NCBI GenBank assembly: GCA_910584975.1
Contig: CAJUEA010000003.1
Coordinates: 35,168 to 99,167, forward strand
Length of the DNA: 64,000 nucleotides
DNA from: an uncultured Christensenella sp.
GTDB taxonomy: Bacteria > Bacillota > Clostridia > Christensenellales > UBA3700
Direction of reading: 5' to 3'
A program made the position numbers and the translations under genes. A model generated the notes under the pieces. That model did no database searches, had not been told where the DNA came from, and saw nothing but the letters and a program-made list of their open reading frames with translations. This document shows positions 35,705 to 43,210 of this stretch, in pieces (the stretch's first letter is position 1; each line of letters opens with the position of its first letter).

Positions 35705-37207
35705 TTATTTGTTACTGTTTTTTGATATTATAGCATTTCTATGTTTTTTTAACTTGATAACAATAGGAAGGGCAAACACTCCAAAAATTAAAGTTGATAT
35801 TATTGAGGAAATGCATACTCTGCCAAAAATGTTAAGTTGCTGATAGCTCAGACCAATCAATTTTACCAAATATCCAACGCCTATGGAAATTGCAAGTGTA
35901 AGTCCACAAACAACAAGGTAACTAAGTGAAATATCCGTATATTTTTTAAGGTTGATTGTGTTGAATATCAATCCAATGCTGTGGTAGACAAGTAGTGCAG
36001 CTGGATATGCATAAATACCAATTGCTTTTGCAAGTATCAACAAGGTCAAAATAAGTCCTATTGAGGAAATTATGCTTGAAATAAATGTTTTTTTCTCCCT
36101 GCCCAAAGTGTTAAGCAAGGATGCAGAAAGCTGATTGATAACAAGTGGCAGAATTATCATTGATGTGATAACAAGCATGTTTCCAGCTCTTTCGTCTGCA
36201 TAAAACATAATGGAAATATCCTCGCCAGCACTGATAAAAATTGTCATAAGAAGAGCAGAAATCAATGCTGTAAAAATCATTGCGTTTTTGATTTTTCCAT
36301 TTGCTGCTGTTTTGCCTTTTTTTGCAACTAAACTTGCAATTTCAGGTATCATAATCACCAAAAGTGAACCTATGATTGTGTTTGGTGCAAGGGCAATGGG
36401 CAAAACCATGCTGCTCATTCTTCCATAATCGGCTGTTGCCATGTCCAAACTCATTCCTCCATGTACCAAAAGACTTGGCAACATAAGTGCAACAACCGAA
36501 CTCATAAGCGAACCAATTATTCTTGTGGTTGTGATTGGAAGGGAAGAACTGGTAATTTCTCCACCATAATTTGGCTTTTTGATTTTGCCACCGAATGCAA
36601 TGAACATTATAACAATAATAATCATACAAAAAACATCGCCAATTACATTTGCAAGTGCAAAAGCGTTGTATGGTTCTGTGCTGTAAAACTTTGTTAGCCA
36701 AATAATCAGCACCCCAACAAGCAAAAATGCCTCGTCAGCAAACTCTAGCAATGAGTAGGTTGTATATTTCTTTTTGCCCCAAAACCAAGCACGAAAAGTT
36801 GCATAAATTGCAGTTGAGATTAGCGTTGGCAACAAAATGCGAAAAACTTCACGACATTTTGGGTTGGAAAAAAGCAAATTCATTGAGCTTGGAACAAGAT
36901 AAAAAAACAGGCATATTGCAGTGGAAATTCCAGCTGTAATCACCAATGTTGAAGTTAGCATACTGTTTGAATGGTCAAAATCTCCCAGTGCATCATAATG
37001 TGCAATTTTTCTTGATAGCGTAACTGGAAATCCACTGGATGCAAAGCAAGCAAACATAACAAAAACAGAGCTTGCAATCGAATAAATTCCAATGTTAAGC
37101 GCACCGAAAATTCTAGTCAGATATATATGAAAAATAAAGGAAACTACGCGCGTTATTATGCTTATCGAAGTAACCTTGAAAAAAGATTTTACAAAATTAT
37201 TAGCCAT
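35705..37207 (-). CDS. SpoVB-like polysaccharide/lipid flippase (MOP superfamily)
   Basis: A 500-residue membrane protein with about 12-14 spans, start MANNFVKSFFKVTSISIITRVVSF, typical for the SpoVB/MurJ group of the MOP superfamily that flips lipid-linked precursors. SpoVB acts in spore cortex synthesis. Next to it lies the spoIIIA region on the other strand, supporting a sporulation role; a general peptidoglycan or polysaccharide flippase is the alternative. Start chosen with GGAGGAA ahead. Confidence 0.8.
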   Translation of the reverse strand: MANNFVKSFFKVTSISIITRVVSFIFHIYLTRIFGALNIGIYSIASSVFVMFACFASSGFPVTLSRKIAHYDALGDFDHSNSMLTSTLVITAGISTAICLFFYLVPSSMNLLFSNPKCREVFRILLPTLISTAIYATFRAWFWGKKKYTTYSLLEFADEAFLLVGVLIIWLTKFYSTEPYNAFALANVIGDVFCMIIIVIMFIAFGGKIKKPNYGGEITSSSLPITTTRIIGSLMSSVVALMLPSLLVHGGMSLDMATADYGRMSSMVLPIALAPNTIIGSLLVIMIPEIASLVAKKGKTAANGKIKNAMIFTALISALLMTIFISAGEDISIMFYADERAGNMLVITSMIILPLVINQLSASLLNTLGREKKTFISSIISSIGLILTLLILAKAIGIYAYPAALLVYHSIGLIFNTINLKKYTDISLSYLVVCGLTLAISIGVGYLVKLIGLSYQQLNIFGRVCISSIISTLIFGVFALPIVIKLKKHRNAIISKNSNK

Positions 37208-37288
37208 ATTCCTCCGAAAAAAATATATTTATCCATATATCATATTGCAAAAAAAATCAAAATAGAATAGAAAGGGGAGGATAGTGCT

Positions 37289-37573
37289 ATGCAATATATT
37301 CATAAAGTAAAAAAAGAGGAAAGTGTAAGGGATATTTGTGTGAAGTATTCTGTTTGCGAAGAGGAGCTTTTGAGCGCAAATAATCTTGCTGAAGAGGACA
37401 TAAAGGAAGGTGTTTTGCTTTTTGTTAGTGTCCCTGACGGCAGAAGGTATGTGGTCAAGCCCTTTGACACCATCCGAAAAATAGCAGAAAAGTTTGAAGT
37501 AAGCGAGGCTGCTATATTGGAATTTAATAATATAAAACAAATATTTTTGGGACAGATAATTTATATCCCTTGA
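37289..37573 (+). CDS. Small two-LysM protein
   Basis: A 94-residue protein made of two LysM-like modules (about 3-47 and 52-94), the second the clearer one (YVVKPFDTIRKIAEKFEVSEAAILEFNN...GQIIYIP). It lacks a signal peptide and any other domain, so it may be a cytoplasmic or mother-cell protein of the spore coat, as LysM proteins such as SafA and SpoVID are. GGGGAGGA precedes the ATG. It is divergent from the SpoVB-like gene and leads toward the spoIIIA operon. Confidence 0.82.
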   Translation: MQYIHKVKKEESVRDICVKYSVCEEELLSANNLAEEDIKEGVLLFVSVPDGRRYVVKPFDTIRKIAEKFEVSEAAILEFNNIKQIFLGQIIYIP

Positions 37574-37663
37574 TTGTATGTTTTTGTGTTTTATGCGACA
37601 ACAATAAAAGCTTTTTGGTATATTGAGGATAGCTTGGTCATATGCTTTAGCGTGGAGGTTGAT

Positions 37664-38068
37664 ATGGAGAAAAAAATGAAATTTGGAAAAGAGGATTTGA
37701 TTGATATTGTAAAAAGCAGTTTAATTGCTGTTGTCAGTTCTTTAGTTTTGATTTTACTTTTTGCAATAATAATAAAATTTAGTGGAATTGCTGACAATGT
37801 AATTCTTGCAATCAATATGGTAATCAAAAGCATTAGTATTGTACTTGGTATTTTGTTTGGAATAAAGCATGCCAGATTGGGTGCAATAAAAGGACTTTTC
37901 AGTGGACTTTTGTTTGTTATTGTTTCATATGTGCTTTTTTCAATAATCAATTTGGATGGAAAAATTGATTTGATGATGTTGGTTGACAGTCTTATTATTT
38001 TGGCAGAAAGTTTGATTTCTGGAATTATCGCGGTTAATATCAAAGATAAAAGGACAGGCAAAAGGTGA
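37664..38068 (+). CDS. TIGR04086-type membrane protein
   Basis: A 134-residue membrane protein with about four spans, of the family (TIGR04086/YrzE-like) that often lies near sporulation genes in clostridia. A longer frame begins at 37574, but the ATG at 37664 has GGAGG 5 bases ahead and starts MEKKMKFGKEDLID, with no hydrophobic segment before it. Its end overlaps the GTG start of spoIIIAA by 4 bases (GTGA). Confidence 0.75.
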   Translation: MEKKMKFGKEDLIDIVKSSLIAVVSSLVLILLFAIIIKFSGIADNVILAINMVIKSISIVLGILFGIKHARLGAIKGLFSGLLFVIVSYVLFSIINLDGKIDLMMLVDSLIILAESLISGIIAVNIKDKRTGKR

Positions 38069-38910
38069 ACTCAAGTTTGAAAAGGCTCTTGCGCGAGCAA
38101 ATTTATTGGAAATTGGAAAAGTATAACGGCATTTGCGAAATAAGGTTTCGGCGTGGCAAAAATGTGGTTGTTTATACTTTGGGCGATAGGTTTGTTGTTG
38201 ATTACATTTGCACAGCAGAAGATATAGAGTATGTTTTGAAAATTGCTACATCACGCTCACTTTATGCAGCAGAGGAGAGTATCAAACAAGGATACATAAG
38301 CTGTGAAGGTGGCATAAGAATTGGCATTGTGGGAGAAGCTGTTCTTGATAATGGCAAATTACGAAGTGTAAAAAATATAAATTCAATAGTAATTCGAATT
38401 GCAAAATCAATTCAGAATCTGCCAGTGGAAGTGCTTCCGATAGTGGAAAATTTTGATAACACTTTGATAATTTCTCCACCATATCTTGGAAAAACTACAA
38501 TTTTAAGAGAGATGACAAGAAGGCTTTCAAACAAAGGCAATGACATCCTTGTGATTGATGAGCGAAATGAACTTTCTGCAACAACTGATGGTGTGCAAAA
38601 TTTGGATATGGGTGCAAACACGGATATTATGGTTGGAGTGCCAAAGCTCAATTGCTATGAAGGTGCTGTAAGAACAATGTCTCCGGATATTATTGTCACA
38701 GATGAAATTTTTGGTGGGGCAGAGGTAAGTTGTCTTTTGGATACTGCAAGATGTGGGGTTAAATTTATGGCAACTGCACACGGAAAAAATATTGACAAGT
38801 TTTTGCAAAATGAGTGCTATTCACCACTGAAAAGTGTGGTTGCAAATTATTTGTTGCTTGGGGATAGTGTGGGGTGTGTCAAGGAGGTCAGGTGTAATTG
38901 TTTAAATTGA
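38065..38910 (+). CDS. spoIIIAA: Stage III sporulation protein AA (ATPase)
   Basis: SpoIIIAA (281 residues) is the cytoplasmic ATPase of the SpoIIIA-SpoIIQ channel (mother cell to forespore), related to type II/IV secretion ATPases. The P-loop is ISPPYLGKTTILREMTR, without the first glycine, as in some family members; Walker B is PDIIVTDEIFGGAE. GTG start overlaps the previous stop. In the known system the operon is controlled by sigma-E; I see no sigma-E promoter clear enough to call in front of it. Confidence 0.9.
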   Translation: MNSSLKRLLREQIYWKLEKYNGICEIRFRRGKNVVVYTLGDRFVVDYICTAEDIEYVLKIATSRSLYAAEESIKQGYISCEGGIRIGIVGEAVLDNGKLRSVKNINSIVIRIAKSIQNLPVEVLPIVENFDNTLIISPPYLGKTTILREMTRRLSNKGNDILVIDERNELSATTDGVQNLDMGANTDIMVGVPKLNCYEGAVRTMSPDIIVTDEIFGGAEVSCLLDTARCGVKFMATAHGKNIDKFLQNECYSPLKSVVANYLLLGDSVGCVKEVRCNCLN

Positions 38911-39392
38911 TTTTGGGTGGAACAATTTGCATAGTAGTGTCTTTTATCGGACTGGTTATCAAAAGAAAATACAAGGTCAATGCAGATTTTATGACAGCAT
39001 ATGTTGATTTTGTTGGCTATGCAAAAACTGAAATATCCAACAACAAAACACCTGTTTTTACCATAATCGACAGCTATATTGCAAGAGAAAACAACATCTT
39101 TACAAAAGTGCTTGGAGTGATAAACAACAACCTCAAAAAAGATATTGTGGATAGCGAAAGTTATCCCAAAGAATGTGCTTTGGTGGACAAAAAAAGAATA
39201 AAAGCTTTGATATCCGATATTGAAAGCGTGGGAAAATATGACAGCGTTACGGAAATAAACAAACTTAAAAGCATTGAGGAACGCTCGCTTAAAGATGCGC
39301 AAAAGGCGACTGAAAAATATAAAAAAGATGGGGTTATGGCATTTAAATTGTCTGTTGCAATAGGCATTGCAATCATGATTATTTTGTGCTGA
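38898..39392 (+). CDS. spoIIIAB: Stage III sporulation protein AB
   Basis: A 164-residue protein with an N-terminal membrane span (LILGGTICIVVSFIGLVI), a helical body and a C-terminal span (SVAIGIAIMIILC), as expected for SpoIIIAB (GspF-like). It starts with TTG at 38898, behind AAGGAGG at 38881-38887, and overlaps the end of spoIIIAA by 13 bases. Confidence 0.85.
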   Translation: MFKLILGGTICIVVSFIGLVIKRKYKVNADFMTAYVDFVGYAKTEISNNKTPVFTIIDSYIARENNIFTKVLGVINNNLKKDIVDSESYPKECALVDKKRIKALISDIESVGKYDSVTEINKLKSIEERSLKDAQKATEKYKKDGVMAFKLSVAIGIAIMIILC

Positions 39393-39398
39393 GTGTGT

Positions 39399-39596
39399 AT
39401 GGGAATTGACATAGTTTTTAAGATTGCAGGTGTGGGGCTTATAACTTGGATAATCAATAGTGTGCTGAAAAAAGCCGATAAAGATGAAATTGCAACTTTT
39501 GTAACAATGGCTGGGCTTATTATTGTGCTTTCAATAATTTTGGATATGATAGGTGGTTTGTATAGCAGTATAAAATCACTTTTGCAGTTATATTGA
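39399..39596 (+). CDS. spoIIIAC: Stage III sporulation protein AC
   Basis: A 65-residue, two-span membrane protein with the SpoIIIAC start MGIDIVFKIAGVGLI. A GTG in frame at 39393 would add two residues; the ATG at 39399 fits the family better. The Shine-Dalgarno is weak, so translation may be coupled to spoIIIAB. The stop overlaps the next start. Confidence 0.87.
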   Translation: MGIDIVFKIAGVGLITWIINSVLKKADKDEIATFVTMAGLIIVLSIILDMIGGLYSSIKSLLQLY

Positions 39597-39982
39597 TGGA
39601 TATTTTTAAAGTAATAGCAATAGGGTTGATTGGTGCAATAATTGTGGTTATGCTAAAAACGATAAAGTCGGATTTAAGCATAATGGCAACGCTTGCAACA
39701 GGAATAATAATTGTGATTATAACCCTGACATATATTGGCGATGTTATTATCGCGTTTAATCAAATAGTGGACAAGACTGGGCTTAACAGCAAACTTTTTT
39801 CCTCACTTTTAAAAATTGTGGGAATAGGATATCTGACGGAATATTCAAGCAGTATGTGCGAGGATATGGGTAGCCCAAGCCTTGGCAAAAAAATTCAATT
39901 TAGTGGGAAAATAGCTATATTTTTGATGGCTATCCCTGTGGTAACAGCATTGATAAACACAGTGGCAAATTTGTTAAAATGA
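39596..39982 (+). CDS. spoIIIAD: Stage III sporulation protein AD
   Basis: A 128-residue membrane protein, with the family's internal segment YLTEYSSSMCEDMGSPSLGKKIQFSGK, which is conserved in SpoIIIAD. Start ATG at 39596 overlaps the TGA of spoIIIAC (TGATG); a TTG one codon upstream is the alternative. Confidence 0.88.
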   Translation: MDIFKVIAIGLIGAIIVVMLKTIKSDLSIMATLATGIIIVIITLTYIGDVIIAFNQIVDKTGLNSKLFSSLLKIVGIGYLTEYSSSMCEDMGSPSLGKKIQFSGKIAIFLMAIPVVTALINTVANLLK

Positions 39983-39989
39983 GGAAAAT

Positions 39990-41204
39990 ATGCTTCAAAA
40001 ATCGGTACTAAAAAGTAAAAAATACATATTCATAGCAATGCTTGCTGTATTGATTTTGCTTGCACTGGCATCAATGTTTTTTGCTGAAAATATTTCTGCA
40101 ACCACAGCTGCCGAGGAGGAAATTCAAAAAGAACTGGAGGATAATGTAAACAAAAATCTTGAGGATATTGATTTTTCTGAGCTTGTCCAGTTTGAAAAAA
40201 ATTTGGGTGGGATGTCTTACGAAGGTGGCATAACAAAACTTATAAAGGATATTTTGTCAGGGGAATACAATGGTGGTTTTGAGGACACCTTCAATTTGAT
40301 AATAAATATGCTTGGTGTGTCAATAAAAGGCTTTTTGCCTTTGCTTGTAACTTTGATTGCAGTAAGTGTAATTTTTAGCATTGTAAATGGTTTAACATCT
40401 GGCTTTATGTCAAAGTCCACAACAGAAATAATTCATTTTGTGTGCTATTCTGCAATGATTGTAATTCTTATGACAGAGGTTACTTTTTTGATTTCAGACA
40501 GCGTAAAAGCAATAAAAAATATGTCTGCTTTTATGGAAATCATTTTTCCAATAATGCTCACTTTGGTAACTGCGCTTGGAGGGATTGCAACAACAGTAAC
40601 TTACAGCCCTATGATGACAGTCTTATCTGTTGGTGTGGCAAAAATTATCAGTAGCATTGTTTTACCATGTTTTATTGCAACAATGGCACTTTCGATAGTT
40701 GGTTTTATCTCAAAAGATATCAAGCTTAACAAATTGACAAGTTTTTTTAAGTCTGCAGGCGAAATTATTATTGGTGTTGTTTTTGGATTGTTTACAACTT
40801 TTGTTACCATAAATGGAATAAGTGGAGCACTTGCAGATAACATTTCTATCAAATCAGCAAAATTTGCAATAGCAAGCTATGTGCCAGTTTTGGGTGGTTA
40901 TTTGAGCGAAGGCTTGGATCTTGCCGTGGCAAGTGTAATGCTTGTTAAAAATGCTGTAGGAGTGGGTGGTGTAATTATGATGATGTCAATAGTGCTTGCA
41001 CCCGTTTTAAAAATTCTTGTTTTTTCGCTTGGTTTGAAGTTGGTAGCAGGAATCATTGAGCCAATTGGAAACAAACGAATGAGCGAAATTATTTATTCAA
41101 TAAGTAAAAATCTAACTTTGTTGGTAGTGGCAATGCTTGGTATGGCTTTTATGTTTTTTATTATGATGATTTTGATTTTGATAACTTGCAATGCAGGAAT
41201 TTAA
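39990..41204 (+). CDS. spoIIIAE: Stage III sporulation protein AE
   Basis: SpoIIIAE (404 residues) is the large multi-span membrane subunit of the channel: N-terminal signal-like span, an outside region (about 35-110), then about seven to eight spans, including GYLSEGLDLAVASVMLVKNAVG. GAGGAAAAT precedes the ATG. The first codons coincide with a copy of the dispersed TCAAAAATCGGTACTAAA motif (39995-40012), giving the N-terminus MLQKSVLKSKK. Confidence 0.9.
   Translation: MLQKSVLKSKKYIFIAMLAVLILLALASMFFAENISATTAAEEEIQKELEDNVNKNLEDIDFSELVQFEKNLGGMSYEGGITKLIKDILSGEYNGGFEDTFNLIINMLGVSIKGFLPLLVTLIAVSVIFSIVNGLTSGFMSKSTTEIIHFVCYSAMIVILMTEVTFLISDSVKAIKNMSAFMEIIFPIMLTLVTALGGIATTVTYSPMMTVLSVGVAKIISSIVLPCFIATMALSIVGFISKDIKLNKLTSFFKSAGEIIIGVVFGLFTTFVTINGISGALADNISIKSAKFAIASYVPVLGGYLSEGLDLAVASVMLVKNAVGVGGVIMMMSIVLAPVLKILVFSLGLKLVAGIIEPIGNKRMSEIIYSISKNLTLLVVAMLGMAFMFFIMMILILITCNAGI
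39994..40014 (+). repeat. Dispersed motif copy inside the spoIIIAE start
   Basis: TCAAAAATCGGTACTAAA, identical at 18 bases to the copy at 18980. It begins 5 bases after the first base of the ATG and codes for QKSVLK in the non-conserved N-terminus. Confidence 0.75.
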
Positions 41205-41231
41205 TTTGCAATAAAGTTGAATGGGGGTGTT

Positions 41232-41681
41232 ATGAATGCATGGTTGCTTTCAATAGTCGGTGTGGTGTCACTTGGAGTATTGCTTGAAATTTTGCTGGCT
41301 GATGGCGAAACATCAAAATATATCAAAGGAGTGTTTGCTTTGGCAGTTGTGCTTATTTTGGTTGCACCTCTACCTAAGTTTTTGAATAAGGATTTTGATT
41401 TAAATGATTTTTTTGGAAAAGAAATGCAAACACAAACAACTTTTTTGAATAGTGTAAACGAAAGGAAAAATCAAGAGAGAGAAAACAGAATTCTAACCGA
41501 ATTGAAAAAATCTGAAATTGATGTGCAAAAAGTAAGAATATTTTATTTAAGAGGCGATACTGATAATATTGATGTTGTTAAAGTTTATGTGAAAGGAGAT
41601 TTTGAAAAAGATAAAATTTACAAAGTTGTAGGGGATAACCTTGCTTGCAAACAGGATAAAATTAAAATTTATAACGGATAA
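41232..41681 (+). CDS. spoIIIAF: Stage III sporulation protein AF
   Basis: A 149-residue protein with two N-terminal spans (WLLSIVGVVSLGVLLEILLADG, GVFALAVVLILVAPL) and a soluble ring-building-motif-like C-terminal domain, the SpoIIIAF layout. The ATG at 41232 follows GGGGGTG; a TTG at 41217 in the same frame is less likely. Confidence 0.85.
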   Translation: MNAWLLSIVGVVSLGVLLEILLADGETSKYIKGVFALAVVLILVAPLPKFLNKDFDLNDFFGKEMQTQTTFLNSVNERKNQERENRILTELKKSEIDVQKVRIFYLRGDTDNIDVVKVYVKGDFEKDKIYKVVGDNLACKQDKIKIYNG

Positions 41682-41745
41682 AAATATTATAATAAAAAAT
41701 ATAACATTAATTTGAAAATGCATTTTTTCATAAGGAAGGTGGAAT

Positions 41746-42285
41746 GTGGAAAATAAAAATATCATTGACAAACGCGGGAAAAAGACAGAAAAAATTGATA
41801 AAATTTTGAGAAATAAAAAATTTCAAATAATTTTTGCAGCAGTTGTTCTATTTGTTGTTGTCATTGCATATGTTAGTTATGTAAATGTGAAGGACAAGGA
41901 CAAGCAAGTAACTTTGAGTGACGGCAAAGAACTTACTTCGCAGATTCAGGATGTTTTAGGAAAAATAAAGGGGGTAGGTGATGTAAAAGTTTTGATTGTT
42001 TATGATGGTGGTGAGCAACTTGAGATTGCCTCAAAGGTTGACAAGCGTACAGACAGAGTTGAGGACGAAGGAAGAGTAACTGAAATAATAGAGGAAACTA
42101 CAACACCAATCCTTACAAATGGAAATGAACCATTGGTGATTGGGACAAAGCGTGCCAAAATTGACGGAGTTGTGGTGGTTGCAAAAGGTGGGGATAACCC
42201 AAAGGTGAAGGTGGCAATTATGCAGGCACTTTCAACCTTATTAAAAATTGAATATAATTGCATAAATGTGTTTGGTATGGAATAA
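41746..42285 (+). CDS. spoIIIAG: Stage III sporulation protein AG
   Basis: A 179-residue protein with one membrane span (about 29-48) and the outside ring-building-motif domain of SpoIIIAG (GKIKGVGDVKVLIVYDGGEQ, then the VGTKRAKIDGVVVVAKGGDNPKVK block). Starts with GTG at 41746 behind AAGGAAGGTGG. In the known complex SpoIIIAG forms a large ring in the intermembrane space. Confidence 0.9.
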   Translation: MENKNIIDKRGKKTEKIDKILRNKKFQIIFAAVVLFVVVIAYVSYVNVKDKDKQVTLSDGKELTSQIQDVLGKIKGVGDVKVLIVYDGGEQLEIASKVDKRTDRVEDEGRVTEIIEETTTPILTNGNEPLVIGTKRAKIDGVVVVAKGGDNPKVKVAIMQALSTLLKIEYNCINVFGME

Positions 42286-42311
42286 AATATATTAGAAAAT
42301 CGGAGGTCGTT

Positions 42312-42809
42312 ATGAATATTAAATTGACAGAAAACAAAAAGAAAATTCTTGTATTGAGTTGTATGGTAGTTTTGCTTGTGGTTGCAGGCACTTTGAGCAT
42401 TGTGCTTAATCTAAATGCAGGAAAGGCCAATGAGGGTAGCAATATGGATGGAACTCAAAGCACTTTCTTCAGCGAATTGCAAAGCAATAAAGAGCTAAGA
42501 AAAAATGAGCAAATCGCACTTTTGGATGCAATTATCAACAATGATAATTCAACTAAGGAAGCAATTGCAAATGCTGAAAAAGAGAAACTTGCTATCGTAA
42601 CAAATATCAAAACTGAAATGGCACTTGAATCAATGATTAAAGCAAAAGGCTTTGATAATGTTGCAGTTATGATTGGCAACGAAAAAATCAATGTGTTTGT
42701 GGATAAGGCAGAGTTGCTTGATGAGGAAAATGCAGCAATTTGTGCTTTGATTATGGAGCAAACCAACTTTACAATAGCAGATATCATTATCAATCCAACA
42801 AAAATGTAA
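42312..42809 (+). CDS. spoIIIAH: Stage III sporulation protein AH-like
   Basis: A 165-residue protein with an N-terminal span (about 11-31) and an outside domain, the layout of SpoIIIAH, which binds SpoIIQ across the space between the engulfed membranes. A longer frame starts at 42258, but CGGAGGTCGTT lies directly ahead of ATG 42312. It closes the operon; a terminator follows. Confidence 0.85.
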   Translation: MNIKLTENKKKILVLSCMVVLLVVAGTLSIVLNLNAGKANEGSNMDGTQSTFFSELQSNKELRKNEQIALLDAIINNDNSTKEAIANAEKEKLAIVTNIKTEMALESMIKAKGFDNVAVMIGNEKINVFVDKAELLDEENAAICALIMEQTNFTIADIIINPTKM

Positions 42810-42833
42810 TCAAATCACATAAAAATAAATTAT

Positions 42834-42872
42834 AAAAATGTGGTGCAAAATGTGCCACATTTTTTGTTTTTA
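42834..42872 (+). terminator. Terminator of the spoIIIA operon
   Basis: AAAATGTGG / CCACATTTT, 9-bp stem that can extend inward with wobble pairs, then a T-rich tail. Confidence 0.85.
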
Positions 42873-43210
42873 TTTGCTAAAATTCATTTAAAAAATGAAA
42901 TAATTATATATGGTAAATGCTATTTTGTTTTTCTTAATATAAAATGTATCAATGACAGAAAGGTAAAATTGATTAGCGATAATTTTGAAAGGCATAATAA
43001 AATATAATTCAGCAAATTTTGTGCTAATTTGTTTTTATTTGTTGTCAATTTCGCCAAATACAAGCCAATTTCGCCATTAATATAGATATTATTATATTTT
43101 TTGATATTATGAAATCAGGAAAGTAGTTTTGCTCTTGAGCTATATCGGTGGCTCAAATTAAAGCAATGTTTGCTCCCCGTTGCAAATCATTGCTTTAAGA
43201 GGGGGTATCA
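42873..43210. promoter_or_regulatory. Structured leader and direct repeats ahead of the fused ABC genes
   Basis: No gene in these 338 bases. CAATTTCGCCA occurs twice, exactly 20 bp apart (43046-43056 and 43066-43076), so the copies face the same side of the helix. Two hairpins follow: TTGAGC / GCTCAA (43135-43156, 10-base loop) and AAAGCAATG / CATTGCTTT with an inner TTTGC / GCAAA (43160-43196), ending 2 bases before GAGGGGG. The second could sequester or expose the ribosome-binding site. It matches no riboswitch class I know. Confidence 0.6.
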
